DNA of 64,000 bases. It comes from Daphnia pulex (taxonomy: Eukaryota; Arthropoda; Branchiopoda; Diplostraca; Daphniidae). The notes under the pieces are model-generated. The model searched no databases. It saw only the letters and a program-made list of their open reading frames with translations, and was not told the origin of the DNA. The DNA lies in the NCBI RefSeq assembly GCF_021134715.1, contig NC_060021.1, positions 1,054,001 through 1,118,000 of the forward strand. The letters run 5' to 3'. Each line of letters begins with the position of its first letter. The first letter of the stretch is position 1. The position numbers and the translations under genes were made by a program. Below, in pieces: positions 24,694-36,235 of this stretch.

Positions 24694-27240
24694 TTATCTT
24701 CCCGTTGCTCCAGGTACTCCCGGTACTCCGGCTGCTCCAGCAGCTCCCGGCGTTCCGGGAACTCCAGGCGTTCCAGCTGAAATTGGGTAAACCATTTTTT
24801 TTTTAATCAAAATTTTTTAAAGTAATAATGTCGAATTGAATTTTTACCTGGTCCACCGGCGCCAGAAGATCCAGCCGCTCCAGCTGCGCCCGGCGCTCCA
24901 GCAACTCCTTCTGGCCCAGCCGCACCACCTGTTCCGTCTTGCCCGTCTAAAATATGAAAGAAAAATAATTTTGTCAATACAATAACACTTGACACGGGCA
25001 TCGATAACAATTTATACCTTGCCCAGCTTGGCCGAATGTTCCTGGAGTTCCGTCTTGACCATCCTTACCCGGAGGACCTATAACAATAATATTCATGTCA
25101 ATAAAAACGAATTAAACTATAAGAGCATCCCAATAAATATTATTACCTGCGGGTCCAGGAAGTCCAGGCGTACCGTCCTGTCCATCTTTGCCATCGACTC
25201 CATCCTTTCCGTTTTGTCCAGGCGTACCGGCAGGACCTTCATTAATTTATAAAAATATACAGTCGCGGCTGAAAGTTTCTATACGTGTAGCTCAAAAATA
25301 CGCCTTTTTACTGTGTATTGGCGGATGGTGTTCGCCTATGGTAGAGGTTGAGCTACCTTATTTGCTAGTTTTTCTCAAGTTTTACCCCCTACTCCTTTCC
25401 CCTCCGACAATGATTTGTTGGCGCGGCTTTCTTAACTATGGGTAACCATGGCCGATAATCAGACAATTGAGTCGATACCCAATAAACTAGCAAAAGCTCT
25501 AAAATGAAACGTTAAAATGGCAGAGGATTGATCAGTTTGTAACTGTGGCAATGTCTGCATCGATTAGTTTCATTTTAGCATTAGGCAATAGGAATGAGTA
25601 ACGTTTGTGATATTGCGGGTAAATTAGTAATCGATGTTAAGAGGAAGAGTTAAGTAAAGAAGGGCGGTAAAAAATAAAGAAACTAGCAAATAAGGTAGCT
25701 CAACCTCTACCATAGGCTAACACCATCCGCCAATACACAGTAAAAAGGCGTATTTTTGAGCTACACGTATAGAAACTTTCAGCCGCGACTGTATATTTCA
25801 AATTACAATTCGAATGCAATTCAAATATTACCCGGTGGGCCGGATGGGCCAATCACTCCATCTCTTCCATCCTGTCCGTTTTGTCCGGGAGTCCCTGGAG
25901 GGCCTAATATATTAAAGCAGTGCATGGATTAATTCTTAGTTATCTGTTAAATGCAACCAGAATTTTTTTATTTTTTATGTCTCAGCACCTGCCGGCCCAG
26001 CAGTGCCAGGAGTCCCGTCCTTTCCGTTGACTCCGTTCGTTCCATCTTTTCCTCCCTCTCCTGCATCGCCTTATTATTTGAAAAAAAGAAAGAAATAGTT
26101 ACAAGGAACATTAGCTAGTATAGTTATAGTTAGCCTACCTTTGGGACCTTGAATGCCTTGTGGCCCAACAGCTCCTTGAATTCCCTGGACGCCTTGGGCA
26201 CCCGGCGTACCGGTAGCTCCATGTGTTCCCTGGACACCATTAACGCCATTGACTCCCGGTGGCCCTAAACATTTCCGAAAATAACAGAACTAATTTCAAC
26301 GCGAATTACATTTTTAAACATACCAATCGGCCCTTGCGGTCCCGTTTGACCAATTAGCCCCTGCGCTCCGTCCGTGCCGTCTTTCCCGTCGACGCCGTTG
26401 ATTCCGTTAATGCCATTCAGTCCGTCTTTGCCTAAAGCGAAAAAAAAACCCCAAAAGTTATATAGGAATAATAAACAATCAACAGGGACGATAATATTTG
26501 AAATATAAGACAAACCTTGCGGCCCGATGGGGCCGGGCGGACCCGGAGCACCGATTAGATCATACATCCAAGCCGCTGGCACTTTGTCCTTCTTTCCAGG
26601 CTTAGGATATCCGTTATAGATTTGTCCAGGTTTTTCACGATGCTGTCCTCTTCGCGATTGGACATCTATAGTAAATAATAGCAAACAAAAATCGCATTGA
26701 CAGCAACACCAATCAAAATTGAATAGCAAGTAAGTTCGTTATTTTTATACTCAATTCTTCGGTTGCGTCATTTTTATGGCCGCCGATTTCCTTGGTCGGA
26801 ATAGCCACCAGCCCCATTCTCGCCAGCGACAACAAGTTGCTCTGTAGATGTTCAGGTAAATCGAATCTGTTGTATGCTTCTCTTAACCTGTCTGGACGTT
26901 CGTAATGTCTGCCTTCGTAATAAGGAGGAAGTTCTTCTGCTGGTCCAAACTCTCCCCAAGAGTCTTGGGCTGGCGACGGCCAATAAAATGAACGCCGCTG
27001 CTGGTAAAATACTGGCCTGCTGAACGACGGGTGAAGTAATTCGTCCATTCTGTCGGATTCAAGGAGCTCTTGAAAGTCCCTCTGCGTGGCGGGTTTCAGG
27101 ATGACGGCAACCGGCTTGTACCAGCTCAATTCGTCGTCGCTAGTCGCGTTGGTGGCGGACTCTTCCGACTGAACATTTTGTATCAGATCCGTCGGGTAAG
27201 AAAGAGACGTGGCGGCCCACAAAGCGAGAATGACCGGCAT
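24694..27240 (-). CDS. Secreted collagen-like protein, paralogue 2 (at least 10 exons)
   Basis: Exons read downward: 27240-26751, 26665-26516, 26431-26324, 26264-26139, 26069-25989, 25903-25832, 25236-25147, 25077-25018, 24946-24848, 24776-24694, giving about 452 residues. The ATG at 27240 follows an acceptor-like AATTTTAG directly. By analogy with the paralogues, a 12-nt exon at 27318-27307 (MNTL) may precede it, but its donor GTCAAC is poor. Signal peptide MPVILALWAATSLS, then a Tyr/Pro/Glu-rich domain containing the motif LQSNLLSLARMGLVAIPTKE, a basic linker with AAWMYDLIGAPG, then Gly-X-Y repeats to the stop. The last exons are very Gly-Ala rich (GAAGAAG). Most collagen exons are multiples of 9 bp. 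There is no C-terminal globular domain. The intron at 25237-25831 is about 595 bp, against 60-100 bp elsewhere, because a miniature element sits inside it. Confidence 0.83.
25260..25791. mobile_element. Tc1/mariner-type miniature element in an intron
   Basis: 532 bp with inverted arms of about 112 bp (25260-25371 and 25680-25791) that differ at about one position. Both ends read CAGTCGCGGCTGAAAG inward and are flanked by TA (25258-25259 and 25792-25793), the target duplication of Tc1/mariner elements. No transposase. It lies wholly within the intron of collagen-like paralogue 2, so the primary transcript would carry a long hairpin. Confidence 0.9.
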
Positions 27241-27852
27241 CTAAAATTTAATTTAAAACAATTTTAAATAAACGAATAATAAGATGAACGAAGAAAATTT
27301 GTTGACCAATGTGTTCATGGTTAACTTGGTGGATCAGATCGGGACACACTTCAAAACCGAAAAGAAAACCCAACTGAGTCGATGGTCGGTCGACTGCCCG
27401 AATGCTGAATTTGAATTGCTTTTTTCTTATCTCAGCTGGGAGAAGCCGCAAGAGAATAGGGCGGGACTCTTGTTTTGTCTGTAGGCGGGACATTTCGAAA
27501 AACATCCGAACCATCTTCCACCGTTGCATCGCGCAACATTCGCGGAGTACATAGCTATGAAGCTATTTATAATTTTGTTGTAAAAAAAAAGACGACCAAT
27601 GAATCTCCTTTTTTTAAGTTTTGACTTTTGATAGACAAGAATTTATTTGTCAGTTTAAAATGACAATTTTTGGCACAAAAATAAATTTCCGAGAAATTAT
27701 ACATATCGACTTTACAGGTTAATAAAGTTTGAAATGTTTCTGATTCATGACTGAGCAAAAATTAGACGTGTAAGGTTTGTCAGGATGACTACGCGTTATT
27801 GATTTATTGTAGAATATCAAATAAAGTCGTAGAATGACACGAGTTATTTGTA
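27241..27852. other. Upstream region of collagen-like paralogue 2
   Basis: It holds the possible first exon at 27307-27318 and presumably the promoter. The distal half is AT-rich with no recognisable feature. Confidence 0.4.
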
Positions 27853-28491
27853 GGGGAGAGGGGGGCTAGTTGGCAGGGTCACTTTTTGTGAATTTATTTG
27901 AATTTTTTGACCACACGTTTTGCAAATTGAATGATTGAACAGATTCAGATTTCAATTCTCTATGAATTGATCGTATTTGTTTACAATGTTCATTTACACG
28001 AAATTGTTAAATTGAGCAAAAACTGCAAAAAAAAGTCTGCCAACTTGCCCCACCTACGGGGTAAGTATCTCGTGAGAAATCTGTATGACAACATGCCCCT
28101 CCAAATTTCTGCCAACTAACCCCACAGGGTGCTTTTCGAACAAATAAATTGATAACTAAATAACTTTTTAATGTAGAAATGTCGGGTTTATTTCAAAAAT
28201 AAGACAAACATAAATTCTTGTTTGCTTGGGTTTTCTGACACTCTTAGAGTTTTATACTATGAGAAAAATGAAAAGTGCTGAGAGGCCCAAAAAAAAACTT
28301 TTTGCCGTATTTTTTTTGGTTTTTGCTATAACTCCTGTTGGGGAAGTCGTATACTTTTGAAATTTTGTATGAGTAATCCGGGTGTTGTCTTTCATATTTG
28401 GTGTAAAAGGCTTGATTTGTTTTGGCCTGTAAGGGGTCTAACTAGCAAAATGCCAACTTACCCCACCTGCCAACTAGCCCCCCTCTCCCCC
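27853..28491. mobile_element. Miniature element, GGGGAGAGG-ended family, copy A
   Basis: TA-flanked element of about 639 bp. The left end GGGGAGAGGGGGGCTAGTTG is mirrored by CAACTAGCCCCCCTCTCCCC at the right, with one extra base on the right. Short internal ORFs are not coding. A second copy lies in opposite orientation at 31372-32075. TA target sites point to the Tc1/mariner group. Confidence 0.85.
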
Positions 28492-28751
28492 TACCAATAT
28501 CCTTTTATATCCTCGAAATTTGATTATTGTTAACGCTAACCTTGCTTATAAGAACCCACAAAGTTTTATTCATCGAATGTTTCATTTTTATACGCAGGTG
28601 TATATGTCACTGTTATCGTGCTGTTCATTTGAAATAGTTTCAACAGAGTTTTTTATTCAGATAAATATAAGTTGAGTAATATTTTCAATCATCTTCTCTG
28701 CTTTGCAATACAAAAACCAACAATGAAACAAGGATTAAAACATTTTTTTAT
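28492..28751. other. 3' flank of collagen-like paralogue 3
   Basis: 260 bp between the miniature element and the stop codon, without a gene. On the minus strand a polyadenylation signal AATAAA overlaps the stop codon of paralogue 3 (TGAATAAA at 28754-28747). Confidence 0.5.
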
Positions 28752-31021
28752 TCAACGACGTCCTGCGGCTCCAGGGGCTCCCGGTGCCCCTGGAGATCCA
28801 GGTGCACCACCTGTACCTGTGAGTTTCGAATACAAAATTTCAGTTGAGTTGAATGTTGCCTAAAACATTAAAATCGTCGCTAACCTGCAGTTCCAGCTGC
28901 TCCTGCCACTCCAGCTGGCCCAGCCGGGCCAGCGGCGCCTGGATCACCCGGTTCTCCTTGCAATCCAGGTATACCAGGGAAACCTGGAATTCCACTGGTT
29001 CCAGCCGTGCCCGGAAGACCAGGAATGCCTCCTAATATGATGCAAAATAAATAAACCCGATTTCCCGTTTCATTCAAAATAATTTCAATGGAATATTATA
29101 CCTGATCCATCTTGACCTGGAGTGCCACCAGTGCCAGGAGTGCCTCCTGGGCCGACAACGCCTTGAGAACCAGTTTGTCCGTCTTGTCCGTCTTGTCCAT
29201 ACTTCCCAGATTGCCCAGCAGTTCCAGAGGTGCCATCTTTTCCGTCCTTTCCTGGAGTACCTGCACGCCATATAAAGATCATTTATGTTATATGACTCGA
29301 AATAATAAATTGTTATTGTTTTCAGCTAGTAAATGGTTACCAGGTGGCCCAGGCAATCCTGGTTGGCCATCTTTGCCATTTTGGCCGTCTTCGCCGTCTT
29401 TTCCGTCCTTTCCGTCCTGCCCAGCAGGTCCTTTTAAAAATAGGAGAAAACGTTTCCCTCAATTTGTTATGGCCAATAATATATGGTCAGTAAAATTAGA
29501 GAGTTATTATACCTATAGGTCCTGCAACTCCTGGTTGTCCATCCTGTCCATCTTTTCCGTCCTGTCCAGCGGTTCCAGGCGGACCTTTTTCAAAAATAAT
29601 TAGAATTTTGTCATTTTGGTTTCTCGACTTTTTAAATTTACCCGCGGGACCAAGGCCTCCATTTGTGCCATCCTTTCCATCAGTTCCGTCAGACCCATCT
29701 CGTCCGTCCTTGCCGTCTTCACCCTTTTCCCCTAGTTGACATTGTTAATGGTGCAAACGAAAAAAAGAAATCTGTGATTTAGGCTCTGGGTCAAATCTCA
29801 ATCGCCGATTACCTGGGACTCCTGGTGGTCCTAGTGGCCCATGCAATCCTTGAATTCCTTGTTGTCCCGGTGGACCAATGGGGCCAATACCTCCTGGTTG
29901 CCCAGTAAATCCATCACGCCCATCTTTTCCGGGTATACCTTTAAGTTTTTTTTTGCAATGCTATATTTTAGATTCGAATTCACTCACGAGTTCGATATGT
30001 TGACAAAACTAACCGGGATCTCCTTTAGTTCCCGGTGGACCAGCCGCACCAGCTGTTCCGTCTTTGCCGTCCTTTCCGTCTCTCCCGTCGACTCCGTCAA
30101 GCCCATCGGTACCTTAAAGCGTTAACATTGAACAATATTCATTTTTTTTTGGTCTGTATTATTATTCAATCATTTTTGTTATACCTGGCACTCCCGGTGG
30201 CCCTGCTAGATTGATCAACCAAGGAATAATAGGGCTTTGTTTCTTATTCTTATCCACAGTTTGGGGCGTTCTCGATTGAGCTATGCCACCTGTAAACGTG
30301 TTGAAAAAAAATCCACAATGAATAATAAAAGTTATCTAGGCCTATAGGCAATCGTTTATTGTCTGATGCTGTATACCAACCTGACGCAATCGGTCGCCTG
30401 TTTATTGAATTGGAAACTGCATTTAAATTGCTGACGGCTTTCTTTGGCAAGTAAACGGCTCCCGTCTTCATTAACGACCACATCATTCGTGACCATTGGT
30501 ACTCGTGAGAATCGTCGTGGTAAGGTCGACCGGAAAGAGCGGATGAAAACCGTCGATTGCCTTTATATATATACTTTCAGCTGAATAACTCAACTCTATC
30601 GACTATTTAGCTGGAATGTTTCGCGTTTTACCGTAATGAGCCGTGTAATAATTCCGCGAATTCGACGACGACCAGTGGGACGGAGAGCGATGCCATCCAG
30701 ATGCTGGCCCGTAATGCGGAAGTAAATCAATCTGCTGGTGCTGAATGTTACCGACTGCTCTGCTTTTAGTCGGTAACGGGGCGAGTATAATTGCGATGGG
30801 AGCGTACCAACCGAAATTATCCTCGTTTGTCTTGTTGTTTAACAGCAGTCTCTGCTCTTGTCCGTTTTGGAACGGTCTCGGGTAGGCGGAGGTGACCACA
30901 AAGATCGCCAGTAGTCCGGAAGGCGAAACCAGTGCCTGTGTTGATGTAAAACATAGGCAACAAACAATTTTTCAACAATTCTGAAAGTGTATATTGATAA
31001 TTAATTCACCGTGAATTTCAT
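28752..31021 (-). CDS. Secreted collagen-like protein, paralogue 3 (12 exons)
   Basis: Exons read downward: 31021-31010, 30935-30632, 30560-30381, 30289-30185, 30112-30014, 29938-29813, 29731-29642, 29584-29513, 29430-29341, 29260-29102, 29031-28885, 28816-28752, giving about 482 residues in one consistent phase. The 12-nt exon 1 (MKFT) plus the start of exon 2 gives a signal peptide ending near VVTSA. A Ser/His/Tyr-rich domain follows, then [20 protein letters not shown], matching the motif of paralogue 1, a linker, [12 protein letters not shown] and Gly-X-Y repeats to a GAAGRR C-terminus. Most collagen exons are multiples of 9 bp (72, 90, 99, 126). No NC1 domain is present. It shares orientation, intron phases and the tiny first exon with paralogue 1, so the cluster arose by tandem duplication. 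It lies between two inverted miniature elements. Confidence 0.85.
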
Positions 31022-31079
31022 GACTGCGTTTCTACCCGTGCGCCAGCCAGCAGGTAACTGGCACCAAGAGCGGCTAGGA

Positions 31080-31120
31080 CAGGGAATACTCAAACTCTTA
31101 CTTTCTTCTTTCGTATATAC
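31080..31120 (-). promoter_or_regulatory. Candidate TATA box of collagen-like paralogue 3
   Basis: GTATATAC at 31120-31113 on the minus strand lies about 92 bp before the ATG, leaving room for a start site near 31085. No clear initiator. Weak support. Confidence 0.25.
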
Positions 31121-31371
31121 TTCAGGGCATCAAGATGGGCGGGACTAAGAAACACGACTATACGGCTACCAACCGTTGCCTCATGAAATCTTTCGTTGAA
31201 ATTCAAACACGAATATTTTGGGTAACTTACATGAAGCTGCATCTAGCGGTTGTAAATGACATTTGTCAAACGTCCTTGGGAGCAAATAAGCAAAGCATAC
31301 CCACATTTATAATAAATAGTATTTAAATTTGTTTTTACATATTTGCTAGGTGTTTACTATTTACGATTTTA

Positions 31372-32075
31372 GGGGAGAGGGGGACTAGTTGGCAGATGGG
31401 GTAAGTTGGCGTTTTGCTAGTTAGACCCCTTACAGACCAAAACAAATCAAGCCTTTTACACTAAATATGAAAGACAACACCCAGATTGCTCTTACAAAAT
31501 TTCAAAGTATACGACTTCTCCAACAGGAGTTATAACAAAAAGAAAAAAAAAACGAAAAAAAAAGTTTTTTTTTGGGCCTCTCAGCACTTTTTATTTTTCT
31601 CATAGTATAAAACTCTAAGAGTGTCAGAAAACCCATTAGCAAAAGAGAATTAATGTTTGTCTTATTAAAAAAAAACCCCGACATTTCTTCATTAAAAGTT
31701 ATTTAGTTATCAATGTATTTGTTCGAAAAGCACCCTGTGGGGTTAGTTGTCAGAATTTTTGAGGGGCATGTTGTCATACAGATTTCTCACCAGATGCTGA
31801 GTTGCAAGTTTTCAAAATTCGACCTAGAAATTTTGGAGCAATGCAGAATCGTCAGCAGCCAACTTACCCCGTAGGTGGGGCAAGTTGACAGACTTTTTTT
31901 TGCAGTTTTTCTCAATTTCACAATTTCGTGTAAATGAACATTGTTAACAAATACGATCAATTCATAGATAATTGAAATCTGAATCTGATCCATTCATTCA
32001 TTTTACCAGTAGTGTACTCAAAAAATTCAAAAAAAATTCAGAAAAATGCACTTGACAACTAGCCCCCCTCTCCCT
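31372..32075. mobile_element. Miniature element, GGGGAGAGG-ended family, copy B
   Basis: TA-flanked, about 704 bp; ends GGGGAGAGGGGGACTAGTTG and CAACTAGCCCCCCTCTCCC. The interior matches copy A (27853-28491) in reverse orientation, for example the segment with AACAAATCAAGCCTTTTACA. It lacks coding capacity. With copy A it brackets collagen-like paralogue 3. Confidence 0.85.
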
Positions 32076-32159
32076 TACTGAATTCTGTTGTTTATGTTAA
32101 ACGGAACCGTCGAGATATAAAAATTCCGGGTTACGGTAGACTCATTTATAACTTTTTTC

Positions 32160-33190
32160 AAAAATCTTGTAAGAAAAATAATGAAACAATCAATAAAGCA
32201 CCTTCAAATTTATGGAAGTAGTGTTGTTCGGCACCTGAAGGAGTTTTTGGTTCTATTTCTATTCCTAGATGCATTCTGTTATGAAATCGTTGCTTCACAG
32301 GACATGAAATGGGGTATATTGAACATCGATTAACATATCCTGTAAGGAATAAACGTTTTGTATTAGTGAAACAATAAAAATAGCAATTTCAAACTCATTG
32401 AAGTTGTGTTACACAGTTCCTGGGAAATCGGGAAGAGTTTCTATCTTCTCTATGGTTTGTTCATTTACCGAAAGTTTGGGAACGCGCGAGAGAACCTTAT
32501 GGAAAAAGGCGTTTTTCTCGGCGTTCCCCAAAATCCAATTTTGATTGGATTGCGACGAATTTCTTTTTGGCCGTAGCCATTATGGGTAGCATTAAGCTGA
32601 TTTTTTTTTTTAGATTTTTCCTATCAAGGGAAGGGTAGGTTTTTAATCGCGCCCTAAGTTTGGGAACACTCCGTAGAGCTACATGCAAATTAGGGTACTT
32701 TGAAGGGGGATAACAACAGAACGGGTTGAGGTAGGAAGATGCGGAAAACTCTTAAATGAAGAACTTCTCAAGCTGAACAACAGTCTTCATTTTCAGATGT
32801 TTCGCGTCATATTTAATGTAGTCAATTGTAAATTGAAAACATAATAAATAGTCAATTGTAAAGTTTTAGAAAAATGGTTCATAGAAAATCTTCCTGGAAC
32901 TCGGAAACACTTTTATGAGTTTGAATTTGCTATAATGATTATTTCACTTGTAAAAACAATTTCTTTATTACAGGATGTGTAAATCGATGTCCAATACACC
33001 ATTTCAAGTCTATTTAATCAATAACTTCATAAAGCAATTCATGAAGAAATAGTTTTAGAAAAATGGTTCATAGAAAATCTTCAAGGAACTGGGAAACAAC
33101 ACTTATATGACTTTGAAGTTGCTATAATGATTATTTTACTTGTTATAAACATTGCTTTATTACAGGATGTGTAAATCGATGTCCAATAGT
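32160..33190. repeat. Satellite copies with a mariner-like fragment
   Basis: Diverged monomers of the block 1 family (CATATCCTGTAAGGAATAAA near 32334; the core in reverse orientation near 32975-33000 and 33165-33190). Between about 32460 and 32720 lies an insertion with GCGCGAGAGAACCTTATGG and AGTTTGGGAACAC. It resembles the fragment at 53681-53950 and may be the terminus of a Tc1/mariner-like element. Both orientations of the satellite are present, so the block has been rearranged. Confidence 0.65.
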
Positions 33191-35690
33191 CATAGGTTGC
33201 ATTGGCGTTGAAGAAAAACAAAAAAAAAACTGCTCAAAAAATTACCATCACAATTTTTCAAATCGTGCTGGATACCTTTCCTATAATTTATAAAAGGATT
33301 TATCGATCTGAATCAGTGCTGTGGAATACCCTATTCTAAAATAAAACCACAACATAACTCTTTATAAGTTATAGGTTGCATTGCATTGGCGTTGAGGAAA
33401 AACAAAAAAAAAACTGCTCAAAATTTTTCAAATGGTGCTGGATATCTTTCCTATAACTTATAAAGGTAATTATCGTTCTGAATCGGTCTGGAATACCCTA
33501 GTATACAATAAAACCACAAGATAACTCTTTATAAGCCATAGGTTGCATTGGCGTTGAAGAAAAAAAAAACTGCTATAAAAATTACCCTCAATATTTTTCA
33601 AATCGTGTTAGATACCTTTCCTATCATTTATAAAGATAATTATCGTTCTGAATCGGTGTGGAATACCCTATTCTAAAATAAAACCACAAGATAATTCTTT
33701 ATAAGTCATAGGTTGCATTTTCGTTGAAGTTAAACAAAAAAAACTGCTCAAAAAATTACCATCACAATTTTTCAAATCGTGCTGGATACCTTTCCTATAA
33801 TTTATAAAAGGATTTATCGATCTGAATCAGTGCTGTGGAATACCATATTCTAAAATAAAACCACAACATAACTCTTTATAAGTTATAGGTTGCATTGCAT
33901 TGGCGTTGAGGAAAAACAAAAAAAAAAACTGCTCAAAATTTTTCAAATCGTGCTGGATATCTTTCCTATAACTTATAAAGGTAATTATCGTTCTGAATCG
34001 GTCTGGAATACCCTAGTATACAATAAAACCACAAGATAACTCTTTATAAGCCATAGGTTGCATTGGCGTTGAAGAAAAAAAAAACTGCTATAAAAATTAC
34101 CCTCAATATTTTTCAAATCGTGTTAGATACCTTTCCTATCATTTATAAAGATAATTATCGTTCTGAATCGGTGTGGAATACCCTATTCTAAAATAAAACC
34201 ACAAGATAATTCTTTATAAGTCATAGGTTGCATTTGCGTTGAAGTTAAACCAAAAAAACTGCTCAAAAGTTTACCCTCAAAATTTTTCAGATCGTGCTGC
34301 ATATCTTTCCTATCATTTATAAAGGTAATTATGGTTCTGAATCGGAGTGGATTGACCTATTTTAAAATACAACCACAATAACTCTTTATCAGTCATAGGT
34401 TTCATTGGCGTTGAAATTAAACCAAAAAAACTGCTCAAAAGTTTACCCTCGAAATTATTTAAATCGTGCTGGATATCTTTCCTATTACTTATAAAAGTAT
34501 TTATCGTTCTGAATCGGTGTGGAATACCCTATTTTACAATAAAACCACAAGATAACTCTTTTTAAGTCACAGGTTGCATTGACGTTGAAGAAAAACCAAA
34601 AAACTGCTCAAAAGTTTACCCAAATAATTTTTCAAATCGTGCTGCATATCTTTCCTATCATTTATAAAGATAACTATCGTTCTGAATCTGTGTGGAATAT
34701 CCTAGTTTAAAATAAAACCACAAGATAACTCTTTATAAGCCATAGGTTGCATTGGCGTTGAAGAAAAATAAAAGAAAACTGCTATAAAATTTACCCTCAA
34801 AATTTTTCAAATCGTACTGGATACCTTTCCTATCACTTATGAAGGTAGTTATTGTTCTGAATCGGTGTGAAATTATCTATTCTGAAATAAAACCACTACA
34901 TAACTCTTTATAATAGAATTGAAGAAAAACCAAAAAAATGCTCAAAGTTTATCCTCAAAATTTTTCAAATCGTGCTGGATATCTTTCCTATCACTTATAA
35001 ATATAATTATCGTTCTGAATCGGTGTGTAATACCCTAGTCTAGCATAAAACCACAAGATTACTCTTTATAAGTTTTAGGTTCCATGGCGTTGAAGAAAAA
35101 CAATAAAACTGCAAAAAAATTTACCCTCAACATTTTTAAAATCGTACTGGATACCTTTCCTATCACTTATAAAGGTTATTATTGTTCTGAATTGGTCTGG
35201 AATACCCAAGTCTACAATGAAATCACAAGATAACTCCTTATAAGTCATAGGTTGCATTGGCGTTGAGGTTATACAAAAAAACTGCTCAAAAGTTTACCCT
35301 CAAAATTTTTCAAATCGTGCTGCATATCTTTCCTATCACTTATAAAGGTAATTATGGTTCTGAATCGGAGTGGAATGCCCTATTCTAAAATAAAACCACA
35401 ATAACTCTTTATCAGTCATAGGTTGCATTGGCGTTGAAATTAAACAAAAAAAACTGCTCAAAAGCTTACCTCGAAATTATTTAAATCGTGCTGGATACCT
35501 TTCCTATTACTTATAAAAGTATTTATCGTTCTGAATCGGTGTCGAATACCCTAATTTACAATAAAACCAAAATATAACTCTTTAAAAGTCATAGGTTGCA
35601 TTGGCGATGAAGAAAAACAAAAAAAACTGCTCAAAAGTTTACCCTCAAAATTTTTCAAATCGTGCTGCATATCTTTCCTATCACTTACAG
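33188..35690. repeat. Satellite block 4, about 172-178 bp monomers
   Basis: About 14 monomers with TCATAGGTTGCATTGGCGTT, TTTTTCAAATCGTGCTGG, CCTTTCCTATCA and AATAAAACCACAAGATAAC. A three-monomer unit of about 518 bp at 33188-33705 is repeated almost identically at 33706-34222, a higher-order duplication. Unrelated in consensus to the other satellite blocks. Confidence 0.9.
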
Positions 35691-36235
35691 TACCCACCAA
35701 GCTATTAGATACAACCCCCCTTTTTTCAGTGCATTCTTATGGTACTACGTGTCTTATAAAAAGTGCAAATACTCACCGAACGGCTTGGGCTAGATTTATT
35801 TTTTCCTGAGTAGATCTAATGATGATCTACATTATTTACACACACAAAGTTGTCGTAGGATTAACCCCCATGGCACTAAGGTATCCTTCACTTCGGGTTC
35901 ACTAGGTACACCCCATTTTCCCTCATATGCGCCGTGTTAAATACGACGTTTTCAAAAATATACAAAAAATACAAAAAATCAAGCTAAAATCTTTTTTTTA
36001 GTGCCAAAAAATGCAAAATTCTTCTCTATACGAATATCCAGAATGATTTACAATAATATAAATTCAGAGAACCCTCTCCGATACCTCAAAGTTTTCCACT
36101 TCAAAATTTGTCGAAATTTGTAATGCCTCTGATGGCGACAGCAGTACAATTTTGTAGTAAAAAGTACAAATTTTGAAGTTTCTTCCAGAAATTTGAGAAT
36201 ATTCATTTTCCCCATTCCCTAGTTTCTATTTATAT
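35691..36235. other. Unassigned spacer between satellite blocks
   Basis: Non-repetitive AT-rich sequence without a supported gene. It separates two unrelated satellite arrays. Confidence 0.5.
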
